Made by a program: the position numbers and the translations under genes | The notes under the pieces: model-generated | The model's input: only the letters and a program-made list of their open reading frames with translations | Told to the model about the DNA's origin: nothing | The model's database searches: none | NCBI GenBank assembly: GCA_945875225.1 | Contig: CAMCJY010000005.1 | Coordinates: 1-18,023, forward strand | DNA length: 18,023 nt | Direction: 5' to 3' | Source: Comamonas sp. lk | Lineage (GTDB): Bacteria; Pseudomonadota; Gammaproteobacteria; Burkholderiales; Burkholderiaceae_C | Shown: positions 1 through 8,306 of the stretch, piece by piece | Layout of the letters: each line of letters opens with the position of its first letter | How positions within the stretch are numbered: the stretch's first letter is position 1

Positions 1-731
1 CTGGCCTGGCTGTTGCCCAGGCATCAATGTTTCGTTTTTTGCATGTGTCCACCGATGAGGTCTATGGCTCGTTGCTAGCCGACGAGGCGGCCTTTAGCGA
101 ATCGCGACGCTATGAGCCCAATAGCCCCTATTCCGCCTCCAAAGCCGCCAGCGACCATTTGGTGCGCGCCTACCACCATACGTACGGACTGCCCGTGCTC
201 ACGACCAACTGCAGCAACAACTACGGTCCGCTGCACTTCCCCGAAAAATTGATACCGCTGATGATCGTCAACGCCTTGGCCGGCAAGCCCCTGCCCGTGT
301 ATGGCGATGGACAGCAGATTCGCGACTGGCTGTATGTGAAGGACCATTGCGCTGCGATCCGCGTGGTCCTAGAACGTGGGCGCATCGGTGAAACCTATAA
401 CGTCGGTGGCTGGAACGAAAAGGCGAATCTGGACATCGTGCATGCGGTGTGCGCACTGCTGGACGAAATGCAGCCGCGCAGTGACGCCAAGCCCTACGCC
501 AGCCAAATCAGCTTTGTCACCGACCGCCCAGGACATGACCGCCGCTACGCGATTGATGCCCGAAAAATCAGCGAAGAACTGGGCTGGAAGCCGGCCGAAA
601 CCTTTGCGACGGGATTACGCAAAACCGTGCGCTGGTATTTAGACAACCCTGAGTGGGTACGGGAAGTCCAGTCAGGCGCTTACCGCGACTGGGTGGCCCA
701 GCAGTACCAAGGCGTGGGCGCAGCCGCATGA
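1..731 (+). CDS. rfbB: dTDP-glucose 4,6-dehydratase, 5'-truncated by window edge
   Basis: Converts dTDP-D-glucose to dTDP-4-keto-6-deoxy-D-glucose, the second step of dTDP-L-rhamnose synthesis, in the cytoplasm. The reading frame is open to the window edge (codons from base 3), so the ATG at 27 is internal. The N-terminal NAD-binding part, roughly the first third of a protein usually near 350 residues, is missing. What remains carries the catalytic STDEVYG motif (Thr-Asp-Glu triad) just after base 48 and the YSASK Tyr-Lys pair typical of extended short-chain dehydrogenases. The substrate-binding region with NNYGP and the RDWLYVKDH segment follow. The stop codon overlaps the rfbD start as ATGA at 728-731, which suggests translational coupling. 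Followed by rfbD, rfbA and rfbC. Family identification is secure. Confidence 0.95.
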   Translation, partial: GLAVAQASMFRFLHVSTDEVYGSLLADEAAFSESRRYEPNSPYSASKAASDHLVRAYHHTYGLPVLTTNCSNNYGPLHFPEKLIPLMIVNALAGKPLPVYGDGQQIRDWLYVKDHCAAIRVVLERGRIGETYNVGGWNEKANLDIVHAVCALLDEMQPRSDAKPYASQISFVTDRPGHDRRYAIDARKISEELGWKPAETFATGLRKTVRWYLDNPEWVREVQSGAYRDWVAQQYQGVGAAA

Positions 732-1642
732 AAATTCTGCTTCTGGGCCGCAACGGGCAACTGGGCTGGGAACTACAGCGCAGCCTGGCACCCTTGGGCG
801 AGGTGATAGCCCTGGCAAGCCAGGCGCAAGACAACCCGAACCAGTGCTGTGGCGACTTAGCCAACCTAGAGGGTTTACGCCAAACCCTGCGTGAGATCGC
901 CCCGGACCTGGTCGTCAACGCGGCCGCGTACACCGCGGTAGATAAAGCGCAAACCGATCCCGAACCCGCCTACGCCGTCAATGCGCTGGGCCCTGCGGTG
1001 CTGGCTGAAGAAACGCTGCGCCTTGGCGCATGGCTGGCGCATTACTCGACCGACTATGTGTTTGACGGCAGTGGCCAGCAACCCTGGCGCGAGACGGATG
1101 CTTGTGCGCCGCTGAGCGTCTATGGGGCCAGCAAGCGCCAGGGGGAGCTGGAAGTCGCCCGCAACCCCAGGCATCTGATTCTGCGCACCAGCTGGGTCTA
1201 TGCGGCACGCGGCAGCAATTTCGCCAAAACCATGCTGCGCCTAGGCGCCGAGCGCGATGAACTGAGGGTGATTGACGACCAGATGGGTGCCCCCACCGGC
1301 GCGGAATTGCTGGCCGATGTCAGCGCCATAGCCTTCCGCCAGGCCATGGCACAGCCTGCACTCGCAGGGCTGTACCACTGCGCAGCAGCCGGCCAAACCA
1401 GCTGGCATGGCTATGCCCAATTTGTTTTACAGGAGGCGCGCGCGCTGGCAATGGCGGTCCGAGTGGCGCAAGAGCGGCTTGTGCCGATAAAAAGCGCAGA
1501 TTACCCGGTCGCAGCCCCCCGCCCCCTGAACTCCCGCCTTGATTGCGCCAAGATTGCCAATGTATTTTCGATACATTTACCATCCTGGCAATGGGGGGTG
1601 CGCCGGATATTGCAGGAAATCGCCCTTACCAAAAACTTATGA
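728..1642 (+). CDS. rfbD: dTDP-4-dehydrorhamnose reductase
   Basis: Reduces dTDP-4-keto-L-rhamnose to dTDP-L-rhamnose, the final step of the pathway. The 304-residue product has the usual RmlD length. It starts with a Rossmann glycine motif (GRNGQLG, residues 7-13). It then shows STDYVFDG at 107-114, the YGASK catalytic Tyr-Lys at 132-136 and the RPLNSRLD motif of the family near 265-272. The ATG at 728 was chosen because the product then begins MKILLLGRNGQLG as in known RmlD proteins. An in-frame upstream extension to 653 would lie inside rfbB. Start and stop both overlap neighbours by four bases (ATGA with rfbB, ATGA with rfbA at 1639-1642). Confidence 0.95.
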   Translation: MKILLLGRNGQLGWELQRSLAPLGEVIALASQAQDNPNQCCGDLANLEGLRQTLREIAPDLVVNAAAYTAVDKAQTDPEPAYAVNALGPAVLAEETLRLGAWLAHYSTDYVFDGSGQQPWRETDACAPLSVYGASKRQGELEVARNPRHLILRTSWVYAARGSNFAKTMLRLGAERDELRVIDDQMGAPTGAELLADVSAIAFRQAMAQPALAGLYHCAAAGQTSWHGYAQFVLQEARALAMAVRVAQERLVPIKSADYPVAAPRPLNSRLDCAKIANVFSIHLPSWQWGVRRILQEIALTKNL

Positions 1643-2538
1643 AAAATACCCATAATTCAAATAGAAAAGGCATTATTTTGGCGGGGGGCGCGGGCACCCG
1701 CCTTTACCCGGCTAGCCAAGTGGTGAGCAAACAGCTGCTCCCGATTTACGACAAACCCATGATTTATTACCCGCTCAGCACCCTGATGCTGGCGGGCATT
1801 CGGGATATTTTGGTGATATCCACGCCGCAGGATACGCCGCGTTTTTCCCAATTATTGGGCGATGGAAAACAATGGGGTTTGAATCTGCAATATGCGGTAC
1901 AAGACAGCCCGGACGGGCTGGCCCAGGCATTCTTGATTGGAGAATCATTTTTGCAGGACAGCCCCAGCGCGCTGGTGCTGGGCGACAATATTTTCTACGG
2001 CCACGATTTTGCTTCGCTTGTGCGATCTGCCAATCAAAAAACCATCGGCGCGACAGTTTTTGCCTATGCGGTACAGGACCCGGAACGCTATGGCGTAGTT
2101 GAGTTCGACGCGACTGGGCGCGCGATCAGCTTGGAAGAAAAGCCCGCGGTGCCCAAGTCGCGCTATGCCGTAACCGGCCTGTATTTTTATGACCAACAGG
2201 TGGTGGAGTTGGCCAAACAAGTCAAACCCTCACCGCGCGGGGAATTGGAAATCACCGACCTGAACCGCCTGTATTTGCAAGCGGGGCAACTGGATGTGCA
2301 AACCATGGGCCGCGGATACGCCTGGTTGGATACGGGCACCCACGAATCTATGCTGGAAGCAGGTCAGTTTATTTATACCGTCGAAAAACGCCAGGGGCTT
2401 AAAGTTGCGGCGCCCGAAGAAATTAGCTGGCGCAATCATTGGATCGACGATGTGCAGTTAGAAAAATTGGCCGGCACCCTTGGTAAATCGGACTACGGGC
2501 AGTATTTGCTGCGCCTGCTCAAGGACAAGGTGTTCTGA
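1639..2538 (+). CDS. rfbA: glucose-1-phosphate thymidylyltransferase
   Basis: Joins dTTP and glucose-1-phosphate to make dTDP-glucose, the first and feedback-controlled step of dTDP-rhamnose synthesis. The 299-residue product shows the nucleotidyltransferase signature GGAGTRLYP at 16-24. The VSKQLLPIYDKPMIYYP segment follows, with its substrate-contacting lysine, then LGDNIFYGHD with a metal-binding Asp. The EEKP and WLDTGTHESM segments of the sugar-nucleotide pocket are also present. The start at 1639 (MKNTHNSNRKG) overlaps the rfbD stop as ATGA; a longer frame back to 1543 lies inside rfbD and adds non-homologous residues. The first 40 bases are strikingly AT-rich. The stop overlaps the rfbC start by one base (TGATG). 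Confidence 0.96.
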   Translation: MKNTHNSNRKGIILAGGAGTRLYPASQVVSKQLLPIYDKPMIYYPLSTLMLAGIRDILVISTPQDTPRFSQLLGDGKQWGLNLQYAVQDSPDGLAQAFLIGESFLQDSPSALVLGDNIFYGHDFASLVRSANQKTIGATVFAYAVQDPERYGVVEFDATGRAISLEEKPAVPKSRYAVTGLYFYDQQVVELAKQVKPSPRGELEITDLNRLYLQAGQLDVQTMGRGYAWLDTGTHESMLEAGQFIYTVEKRQGLKVAAPEEISWRNHWIDDVQLEKLAGTLGKSDYGQYLLRLLKDKVF

Positions 2539-3074
2539 TGCGCGTCACGCCTACGGCCATTGCCGACGTTTTGTTACTGGAGCCGCGGGTATTTGGTGAC
2601 GAGCGCGGCTTTTTTCTGGAAAGCTATAACGAAAAGGTATTTGCTCAGGCTACCGGCCTGCAAGTGCAATTCGTGCAGGACAACCACTCGCGCTCGCAGC
2701 GCCACGTACTGCGTGGCATGCACTTCCAAACTGAAAACCCCCAAGGTAAATTAGTGCGTGTGGTGGCTGGCGCGGTGTTTGACGTTGTTGTCGATATCCG
2801 GCCCGACTCCCCGACCTATGGCAGTTGGGTTGGTGAAGAACTCTCCTTGAACAACCAGCGCCAGCTCTGGATTCCTCCCGGTTTGGCCCATGGCTTTCTG
2901 GTGCTCTCTGAAAGCGCGGATTTCCTTTATAAAACCACCGAGTATTACCATCCCGCGTCCGAGCGCTGCCTGGCTTGGAACGACCCGATAGTGGCCATTG
3001 ACTGGCCATTGGACGACAAGCCCCCCTTGGTTTCAGACAAAGACGCTAAGGGCTTGAGCTTGAACCAGCTTTGA
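2538..3074 (+). CDS. rfbC: dTDP-4-dehydrorhamnose 3,5-epimerase
   Basis: Epimerises dTDP-4-keto-6-deoxy-glucose at C3 and C5, the third step of dTDP-L-rhamnose synthesis. The 178-residue cupin has normal RmlC length. Family landmarks are FGDERGFFLESYN at 19-31, RGMHFQ with the catalytic His at residue 62, the PPGLAHGF loop at 113-120 with His118, FLYKTTEYYHP near 129-139, and the late SDKDA segment with an Asp near 169. It starts at the ATG that shares one base with the rfbA stop. Its own stop is embedded in TTGA at 3071-3074, the probable TTG start of pilB. This completes the four-gene rhamnose set in the order B-D-A-C. Confidence 0.95.
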   Translation: MRVTPTAIADVLLLEPRVFGDERGFFLESYNEKVFAQATGLQVQFVQDNHSRSQRHVLRGMHFQTENPQGKLVRVVAGAVFDVVVDIRPDSPTYGSWVGEELSLNNQRQLWIPPGLAHGFLVLSESADFLYKTTEYYHPASERCLAWNDPIVAIDWPLDDKPPLVSDKDAKGLSLNQL

Positions 3075-4807
3075 GTGACCCACAAGCCCTCGCCCTAAGC
3101 ACTGCACAGAGTAGTTCCATGGCAGTCTTGGGCAGGGTATTGCTAGCGTCCGGAAAACTGGATAAAGCCACGGTGCAAAAAGCACTAAAAAACGCCCCGG
3201 GTAATCGCAAAAGTCTGATTGCAGAATTAGTCGATTCGGGTGCCATGCGCCCGCTGGATGTGGCCCAGGTATTGGCACAGGCCTTCGCGGCGCCTTTGCT
3301 CGACCTGTCTGCGATCCATCTCGCTACGCTACCTGACAAACTGCTAGACGAGCGAATTTGCCAGGAGTATCAGCTTTTGGTACTGGGCAAACGCAAGCAT
3401 GCATTGGTCATAGCCACCGCCGATCCGTCCAATCAGGAAGCGTTGGAAAAAATCAAATTCGCAACCCAAAGCAATGTGGACTGGGTGGTCGTTGAATATG
3501 ACAAATTAGTCTTAGCCTTGCAAGCGGAATCGTCGGTCGCTACCGACCTCCTTTATGCTGATTTTGGCGACAGCGATTTCGAAGGGCGAGAATTTATAGG
3601 GGCAGGCGATAGGCCTAGCCCGGCAAAAAAAAATGAAGTAGACGATTCGCCGGTGGTTCGTTTTCTGCAAAAAATATTGCTCGATGCGGTGCGTATGGGC
3701 GCATCCGATTTACATTTTGAACCTTATGAATTTTCCTACCGCGTGCGCTTTCGTATTGATGGTCATTTGCGTGAAATTGCCAGCCCGCCACCAGCCATTA
3801 AGGAAAGACTGGCTTCGCGCATCAAGGTGATTTCGCGCATGGATATTTCGGAAAAACGGGTGCCCCAAGACGGGCGCCTGAAACTGAAAATTTCGCGCGA
3901 CAAAACCATCGACTTACGCGTCAGCACCTTGCCAACCTTGTTCGGCGAAAAAGTAGTGATTCGTATTTTGGACCCGAGCACTGCCAAATTAGGCATCGAT
4001 GCATTAGGCTATGAGGAAGCCGAAAAACAACGATTGTTGCGGGCTATTGCGCGGCCCGATGGCATGATTTTGGTGACCGGCCCCACTGGCTCGGGCAAGA
4101 CGGTGTCGCTCTATACCTGCTTAAACCTACTGAATCAGCCGGGCGTGAATATCGCAACCGTCGAGGATCCGTCGGAGATCAATATGCCTGGCGTGAACCA
4201 GGTGAACGTGAACGACAAGGCGGGGCTGACCTTTGCCGCCGCACTTAAATCCTTTTTACGGCAAGACCCGGACATCATCATGGTGGGCGAGATCCGCGAT
4301 CTGGTAACCGCTGACATTGCCATGAAAGCCGCCCAGACCGGGCACTTGGTGCTCTCCACGCTGCACACCAACGACGCGCCCACCACGCTCACCCGTTTGC
4401 GCAATATGGGCGTGCCAGCCTTCACTATTGCAGCTAGCGTGATATTGATCAGCGCACAACGCTTGGCCCGCCGCCTGTGTGTCCAATGCAAAGAAGCCTT
4501 CGATCTGCCAAACGAAACCTTGCTGGAATCGGGATTCAAGCACGAAGATATCGACGGCAGCTGGAAGCTCTACCGACCGGTGGGCTGTAGTGCATGCAAC
4601 CATGGCTACAAAGGGCGGGTGGGCATTTACCAGGTGATGCCCCTGTCCGACGCAATTCAAGCCATTATTTTGCGTGATGGCTCGGCCAAGGAAATCGCGG
4701 TACAGGCCGAGCGTGAGGGCGTGAAAACCTTGCGCGCATCCGGTTTAAGTAAGGTGAAGCTGGGTTTAACCTCATTGGAGGAAGTACTCGCGCTGACCAA
4801 TGCGTGA
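3071..4807 (+). CDS. pilB: type IV pilus assembly ATPase PilB
   Basis: Hexameric cytoplasmic ATPase that powers pilus extension at the inner-membrane platform. From the TTG at 3071 it has 578 residues, a normal PilB length. An N-terminal MshEN/T2SSE_N-like domain occupies about residues 20-150. The secretion ATPase core follows: Walker A GPTGSGKT at 337-344, Walker B region DPDIIMVGEIRD at 399-410 with Glu407, and the His box GHLVLSTLHTND at 424-435. A zinc tetracysteine is seen at C470, C473, C506 and C509. The start is uncertain. TTG 3071 overlaps the rfbC stop, while ATG 3119 (residue 17, MAVLGRVLL) would give 562 residues; neither has a strong Shine-Dalgarno. The Zn motif and N-terminal domain favour the extension motor PilB over the retraction ATPase PilT. 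Confidence 0.95.
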   Translation: MSDPQALALSTAQSSSMAVLGRVLLASGKLDKATVQKALKNAPGNRKSLIAELVDSGAMRPLDVAQVLAQAFAAPLLDLSAIHLATLPDKLLDERICQEYQLLVLGKRKHALVIATADPSNQEALEKIKFATQSNVDWVVVEYDKLVLALQAESSVATDLLYADFGDSDFEGREFIGAGDRPSPAKKNEVDDSPVVRFLQKILLDAVRMGASDLHFEPYEFSYRVRFRIDGHLREIASPPPAIKERLASRIKVISRMDISEKRVPQDGRLKLKISRDKTIDLRVSTLPTLFGEKVVIRILDPSTAKLGIDALGYEEAEKQRLLRAIARPDGMILVTGPTGSGKTVSLYTCLNLLNQPGVNIATVEDPSEINMPGVNQVNVNDKAGLTFAAALKSFLRQDPDIIMVGEIRDLVTADIAMKAAQTGHLVLSTLHTNDAPTTLTRLRNMGVPAFTIAASVILISAQRLARRLCVQCKEAFDLPNETLLESGFKHEDIDGSWKLYRPVGCSACNHGYKGRVGIYQVMPLSDAIQAIILRDGSAKEIAVQAEREGVKTLRASGLSKVKLGLTSLEEVLALTNA

Positions 4808-4810
4808 TTG

Positions 4811-4817
4811 AAGGGGG
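4811..4817 (+). promoter_or_regulatory. Shine-Dalgarno site deciding the pilC start
   Basis: A purine run AAGGGGG lies 8 bases before the ATG at 4826. It follows directly after the pilB stop. It would fall inside the coding region if the upstream in-frame TTG at 4808 were used, so it argues for ATG 4826 as the pilC start. Seen in sequence; use in vivo is inferred. Confidence 0.7.
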
Positions 4818-4825
4818 ACCTAAAA

Positions 4826-6058
4826 ATGCCAACACAAAGAACGTCAGGCGCCGCCAACACAGCTGCCCTAGACACGGTATTCAAATGGAAAGGGGTGGAC
4901 CGCAGGGGTCAGTACCTGCAAGGCGAGTTACGCGCCACCAGCAAAGCGGCCGCGCGGGCGGTATTGCGCAAGCAGGGAATTCGCCCCAGCGCCATATCCA
5001 AGCCGCTTTTTTACATGGCACAGGGCATCAAACCGAAGGAGATAGCACTCTTTACGCGCCAGCTCTCCACGATGATCCAATCAGGCATCCCGCTGCTACA
5101 GTCATTTGAGATCGTCGCTCAGAGCAGCAGCAACCCCTCCATGGGCCGCATGGTGAACGCCATCCGCAGCGACGTCGAGACTGGCTCATCCCTGAGCGCA
5201 GCGTTTCGCAGGCACCCCCGGCAATTTGATGCACTCTATTGCAATTTGGTCGCTGCCGGTGAATCCGCAGGTATTTTGGACAGCTTGCTCGACCGCCTGG
5301 CGCTGTACATGGAAAAAACCGAGGTCCTAAAGGCCAAGATCAAGTCTGCCCTCACCTACCCGATTGCCGTGCTGGCGGTCGCCGCTACCGTGGTGGCGGT
5401 AGTCATGCTCTTTGTCGTGCCCGCTTTCAAGCAAGTTTTCGCGTCCTTGGGCAGCGAGTTACCAGGCCCTACGCTGATGGTCATTGCCTTCAGCGAGTTT
5501 TTCGTCCATTACTGGTTGCTGATTTTCGGCGGCTTGCTAGGCGGAGGGTTTTTTCTTGCCCGCGCCATTCGTTCCAGTGAAAAACTGCAGGGTCAGCGCG
5601 ACCGGCTGTTACTCAAGTTGCCAGTGTTTGGCAATGTAATCCGCAAATCCTATATCGCACGCTGGACCCGCACGCTAGCGACCCTGTTCGCGGCGGGCGT
5701 GCCCTTGGTCGAGGCGCTGCAATCCGTAGGCGGCGCCTGCGGCAACAGGGTTTACTTGGAGGCCACCGCGCGGATTGGCCAGCAAGTATCCTCGGGGATA
5801 TCACTGACCGCAGCCATGACCCAATCCAACTTGTTCCCTCCCATGGTGCTGCAAATGTGCGCTATTGGCGAGGAGTCCGGCTCCATTGACTTCATGCTGG
5901 GTAAAGCGGCCGATTTCTTTGAGGCCGAGGTGGACGCGACGCTTGCAGGCATCTCCAGCTTGATGGAGCCCTTCATCATTGTCTTCCTCGGAACTCTTAT
6001 TGGCGGGCTGGTCGTGGCTTTGTACCTGCCGATTTTCAACATTGGACAGGCACTCTGA
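4826..6058 (+). CDS. pilC: type IV pilus inner-membrane platform protein PilC
   Basis: Polytopic inner-membrane protein that couples PilB/PilT ATPase activity to pilin insertion or removal. The 410-residue product has the duplicated GspF/T2SSF architecture. The first domain runs from about residue 71 (KEIALFTRQLSTMIQSGIPL) and the second from about 275 (YIARWTRTLATLFAAGVPL), each with the conserved E/G-E-x-G-x-L/I type motif (AGESAGILD near 144-152, IGEESGSID near 347-355). Hydrophobic membrane segments lie near 176-199, 228-247 and 381-404. A strong SD supports the ATG at 4826; an in-frame TTG at 4808 would add six residues. Placed between pilB and pilD in the classical pilBCD order, with the stop overlapping the pilD start by one base. 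Confidence 0.95.
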   Translation: MPTQRTSGAANTAALDTVFKWKGVDRRGQYLQGELRATSKAAARAVLRKQGIRPSAISKPLFYMAQGIKPKEIALFTRQLSTMIQSGIPLLQSFEIVAQSSSNPSMGRMVNAIRSDVETGSSLSAAFRRHPRQFDALYCNLVAAGESAGILDSLLDRLALYMEKTEVLKAKIKSALTYPIAVLAVAATVVAVVMLFVVPAFKQVFASLGSELPGPTLMVIAFSEFFVHYWLLIFGGLLGGGFFLARAIRSSEKLQGQRDRLLLKLPVFGNVIRKSYIARWTRTLATLFAAGVPLVEALQSVGGACGNRVYLEATARIGQQVSSGISLTAAMTQSNLFPPMVLQMCAIGEESGSIDFMLGKAADFFEAEVDATLAGISSLMEPFIIVFLGTLIGGLVVALYLPIFNIGQAL

Positions 6059-6900
6059 TGCAGTCCGCCCTCGCAGACCCGGCTGTCGTCTTGATAGGTT
6101 TATTGGGCTTGCTGGTTGGCAGTTTTCTCAACGTAGTCATCTACCGATTACCCAAAATGATGGAACGCCAATGGGCGGCCGATGGTGCGCAGGCTTCGGG
6201 TCAAGCAGCGCCGCCTCTAGAGCCATTTAACCTCTTGGTGCCGCGCTCCACTTGCCCGCATTGCGCTGCCGGCATTGCCTGGTACGACAACATCCCACTC
6301 ATAAGCTATAGCTTGCTGCGCGGCCGATGCCGACATTGCCAAGCAAGCATCGGTCTGCGCTACCCGATGGTGGAGCTAGGGACCGCGCTGCTGTTTGCAT
6401 TTTGCGGCTGGCGCTGGGGCCTGGGAGCCGCCGCGATGGCCTGGTGCGCCTGGATGGCGGGCATGCTGAGTCTGGCACTCATTGATTGGGACAGCACCCT
6501 CTTGCCCGATGTCATTGTGCTGCCCTTGCTGTGGCTTGGACTCATCGGCGCCAACTTGCAATGGACGGGCGTCAGCTTGGAACAAGCGCTGTGGGGCGCA
6601 GTCGCCGGTTACCTCAGTCTGTGGTCAGTCTATTGGATTTTCAAAATCGTGACCGGAAAAGAAGGCATGGGTTATGGCGATTTCAAGCTGCTGGCCTGCC
6701 TGGGCGCCTGGTTTGGCTGGCAGGCCCTGGTTCCCATCATCCTGATGTCCTCCGTCATGGGCGCTGTCGTAGGCATGGTGCTCAAACTCAAACAAGGTTT
6801 GCGCGAGGGCGGTGTGTTGCCCTTCGGTCCTTTTCTGGTGGGCGCAGGCTTAGCATGCCTGTTCGCCAATCCATTGGGCTTCACGCTGCGCGTGCCATGA
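6058..6900 (+). CDS. pilD: prepilin leader peptidase / N-methyltransferase
   Basis: Bifunctional inner-membrane aspartyl protease that cleaves type IV prepilins (and often type II secretion pseudopilins) and methylates the new N-terminal residue. The 280-residue product is full length. It begins with a hydrophobic segment and the family motif GSFLNVVIYRLP. The cytoplasmic zinc/methylase region has C66-x2-C69 and C91-x2-C94. The peptidase half has IDWDSTLLPD at 142-151 and GYGDFK with Asp208, which supply the two catalytic aspartates, within a multi-pass membrane domain. Its start shares a base with the pilC stop (TGATG); its stop overlaps coaE as ATGA. No pilin gene is present in the window, so its substrates are encoded elsewhere. 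Confidence 0.95.
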   Translation: MQSALADPAVVLIGLLGLLVGSFLNVVIYRLPKMMERQWAADGAQASGQAAPPLEPFNLLVPRSTCPHCAAGIAWYDNIPLISYSLLRGRCRHCQASIGLRYPMVELGTALLFAFCGWRWGLGAAAMAWCAWMAGMLSLALIDWDSTLLPDVIVLPLLWLGLIGANLQWTGVSLEQALWGAVAGYLSLWSVYWIFKIVTGKEGMGYGDFKLLACLGAWFGWQALVPIILMSSVMGAVVGMVLKLKQGLREGGVLPFGPFLVGAGLACLFANPLGFTLRVP

Positions 6901-7538
6901 GCAGGGCAAGGGCAATACGTTTGGGTGTTACGGGCGGCATCGGCAGCGGTAAAAGTACGGTCTGCGGGCTGTTGGCGAAAAAAGGCATTCCTCTTATCGA
7001 TGCGGACGCGATCTCCCGCGCCTGCACCGCGCCCGGCGGAGCCGCCCTGCCCGCCATTGCTCAGGCCTTTGGCGAGGCGGTATTTGAAGCGCCGGGCCTA
7101 TTGAACCGCGACGCCATGCGTACCCTGGTTTTTGACGACGCGCAGGCGCGCGCCCAACTCCAAGCCCTGTTGCACCCTCTGATTGCGGCCGAAATTGAAC
7201 TTCAGGCCGCCCAAGCACAGGCCTCGTCGCCACCGTGTATCGCTTTTGATATTCCGCTGTTGGTGGAGTCCAAGCGTTGGCGCCCGGTACTTGACAGAGT
7301 GCTGGTGATTGACTGCCAAGCGCAAACCCAAATAGACCGAGTCATGCAGCGCAGCGGCTTGACGCCGCAAGGTGTGCAAAAAATCATGGCAGCACAAAGC
7401 AGTCGGGCCGCCCGGCTGCAATGTGCTGACTTTGTTTTATTCAACGAATCCGTGACAATTGATGAGATTGACCAGCGCTTGCGCGCAATATTCCCCTTCT
7501 TGGAGATATCATCCCGCCACTGGAAAAATAGCGCGTGA
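6897..7538 (+). CDS. coaE: dephospho-CoA kinase
   Basis: Phosphorylates dephospho-CoA at the 3' hydroxyl of ribose, the last step of coenzyme A synthesis. The 213-residue product has the P-loop GGIGSGKST at 13-21, the DAD motif at 35-37, the DIPLLVES segment at 118-125 and the late ADFVLFN segment near 177-183, all typical of CoaE. The start was set at ATG 6897 because it overlaps the pilD stop and places the P-loop 12 residues in; a frame open from 6486 is read-through of pilD in another frame. The pilD-coaE-zapD order is common in beta- and gammaproteobacteria. Its stop overlaps the zapD GTG start as GTGA. Confidence 0.95.
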   Translation: MSRARAIRLGVTGGIGSGKSTVCGLLAKKGIPLIDADAISRACTAPGGAALPAIAQAFGEAVFEAPGLLNRDAMRTLVFDDAQARAQLQALLHPLIAAEIELQAAQAQASSPPCIAFDIPLLVESKRWRPVLDRVLVIDCQAQTQIDRVMQRSGLTPQGVQKIMAAQSSRAARLQCADFVLFNESVTIDEIDQRLRAIFPFLEISSRHWKNSA

Positions 7539-8290
7539 TCCTGTACGAATACCCGTTTAACGAAAAAATTCGCACCTATTTGCGTTTGGAGCACCTGTTT
7601 TCGCGGCTCTTTACGCTGCAGGAGCGCCTGGACGCCCTGGACCACCATTTCGCGCTAATCACCCTGTTTGAAATTCTCAACGTAGGCGCACGCGCTGACT
7701 TGAAAACCGATGCCCTCAAAGACCTGGACCGCCAGCGCCAGACCATGCTGGCCTACCGTGGAAATCCGGCCATTGCCACCGATGTGCTGGAGCGACTGCT
7801 GGCGCAACTTGAAGAATGTTTTGTCGCCCTGACCAGCGCATCGGGTAAATTAGGTCACGAAGTGGGTGAAAACGACTGGCTCAAAAGCCTGCGCAGCCGC
7901 ACTAGCATCCCGGGCGGCACCTGCGAATTTGACTTGCCCGCCTATTACGCCTGGCAAAAACTGGGCGACCAGCGCCGCCAAAATGACTTGCGCGAATGGG
8001 TAGCGAGCCTGGTGCCTTTGTTCAACGGCATCCACTTGCTACTGGGCCTGCTGCGTGACTCGGGCGCCCCGCAAAAAATGGTGGCGCTGAGCGGGCAGTT
8101 CCAGCAAAACCTGCCGCAAGGCCGCACCTTTCAGCTGCTGCGCCTGTCGCTAGACCCCCAGCTGGGCGCCATCCCCGAAATCAGCGCCAACCGCCTGGTG
8201 GCCTCCATCCGCTTTGTACGCCACGAAGCCGATGGCAAGCTCTACAGCAATACCGCCGACACCCCGTTTGACCTGACCCTGTGCGCCTGA
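7535..8290 (+). CDS. zapD: cell division protein ZapD (FtsZ-associated)
   Basis: Cytoplasmic protein that binds the C-terminal tail of FtsZ and promotes bundling of protofilaments in the Z ring. The 251-residue product matches the family length. It starts with the characteristic MILYEYPFNEKIRTYLRLEHLF stretch, close to the FEHPLNEKMRTWLR type start of other ZapD proteins, followed by a helical half and a beta-rich C-terminal half ending PFDLTLCA. The start codon is GTG, inside GTGA at the coaE stop, so translation is probably coupled. Its place between coaE and yacG is the usual one. The former name is YacF/DUF1342. Confidence 0.93.
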   Translation: MILYEYPFNEKIRTYLRLEHLFSRLFTLQERLDALDHHFALITLFEILNVGARADLKTDALKDLDRQRQTMLAYRGNPAIATDVLERLLAQLEECFVALTSASGKLGHEVGENDWLKSLRSRTSIPGGTCEFDLPAYYAWQKLGDQRRQNDLREWVASLVPLFNGIHLLLGLLRDSGAPQKMVALSGQFQQNLPQGRTFQLLRLSLDPQLGAIPEISANRLVASIRFVRHEADGKLYSNTADTPFDLTLCA

Positions 8291-8292
8291 GC

Positions 8293-8305
8293 GCAGGCAG
8301 CCTGC
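8293..8305 (+). promoter_or_regulatory. Small hairpin covering the yacG ribosome-binding region
   Basis: The bases GCAGG and CCTGC form a 5-bp stem around a 3-base loop, ending two bases before the yacG ATG. The AGG in the left arm is the only Shine-Dalgarno-like element there. A ribosome finishing zapD (stop at 8288-8290) would melt it. Structure is seen in sequence; a regulatory role is inference. Confidence 0.3.
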
Positions 8306-8306
8306 C

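Noticed and set aside
1..60. Possible frameshift at the 5' end of rfbB
   Set aside because: The frame is continuous from base 3 into FRFLHVSTDEVYG; the upstream residues are simply from a variable stretch and the gene is cut by the window edge.
653..727. N-terminal extension of rfbD by 25 codons
   Set aside because: It overlaps rfbB, is Arg/Gly/Pro-rich, and the family start MKILLLGRNGQLG sits exactly at the ATGA overlap.
6486..6896. Long N-terminal extension of coaE
   Set aside because: It lies wholly in pilD in another frame and would put the CoaE P-loop far from the N-terminus.
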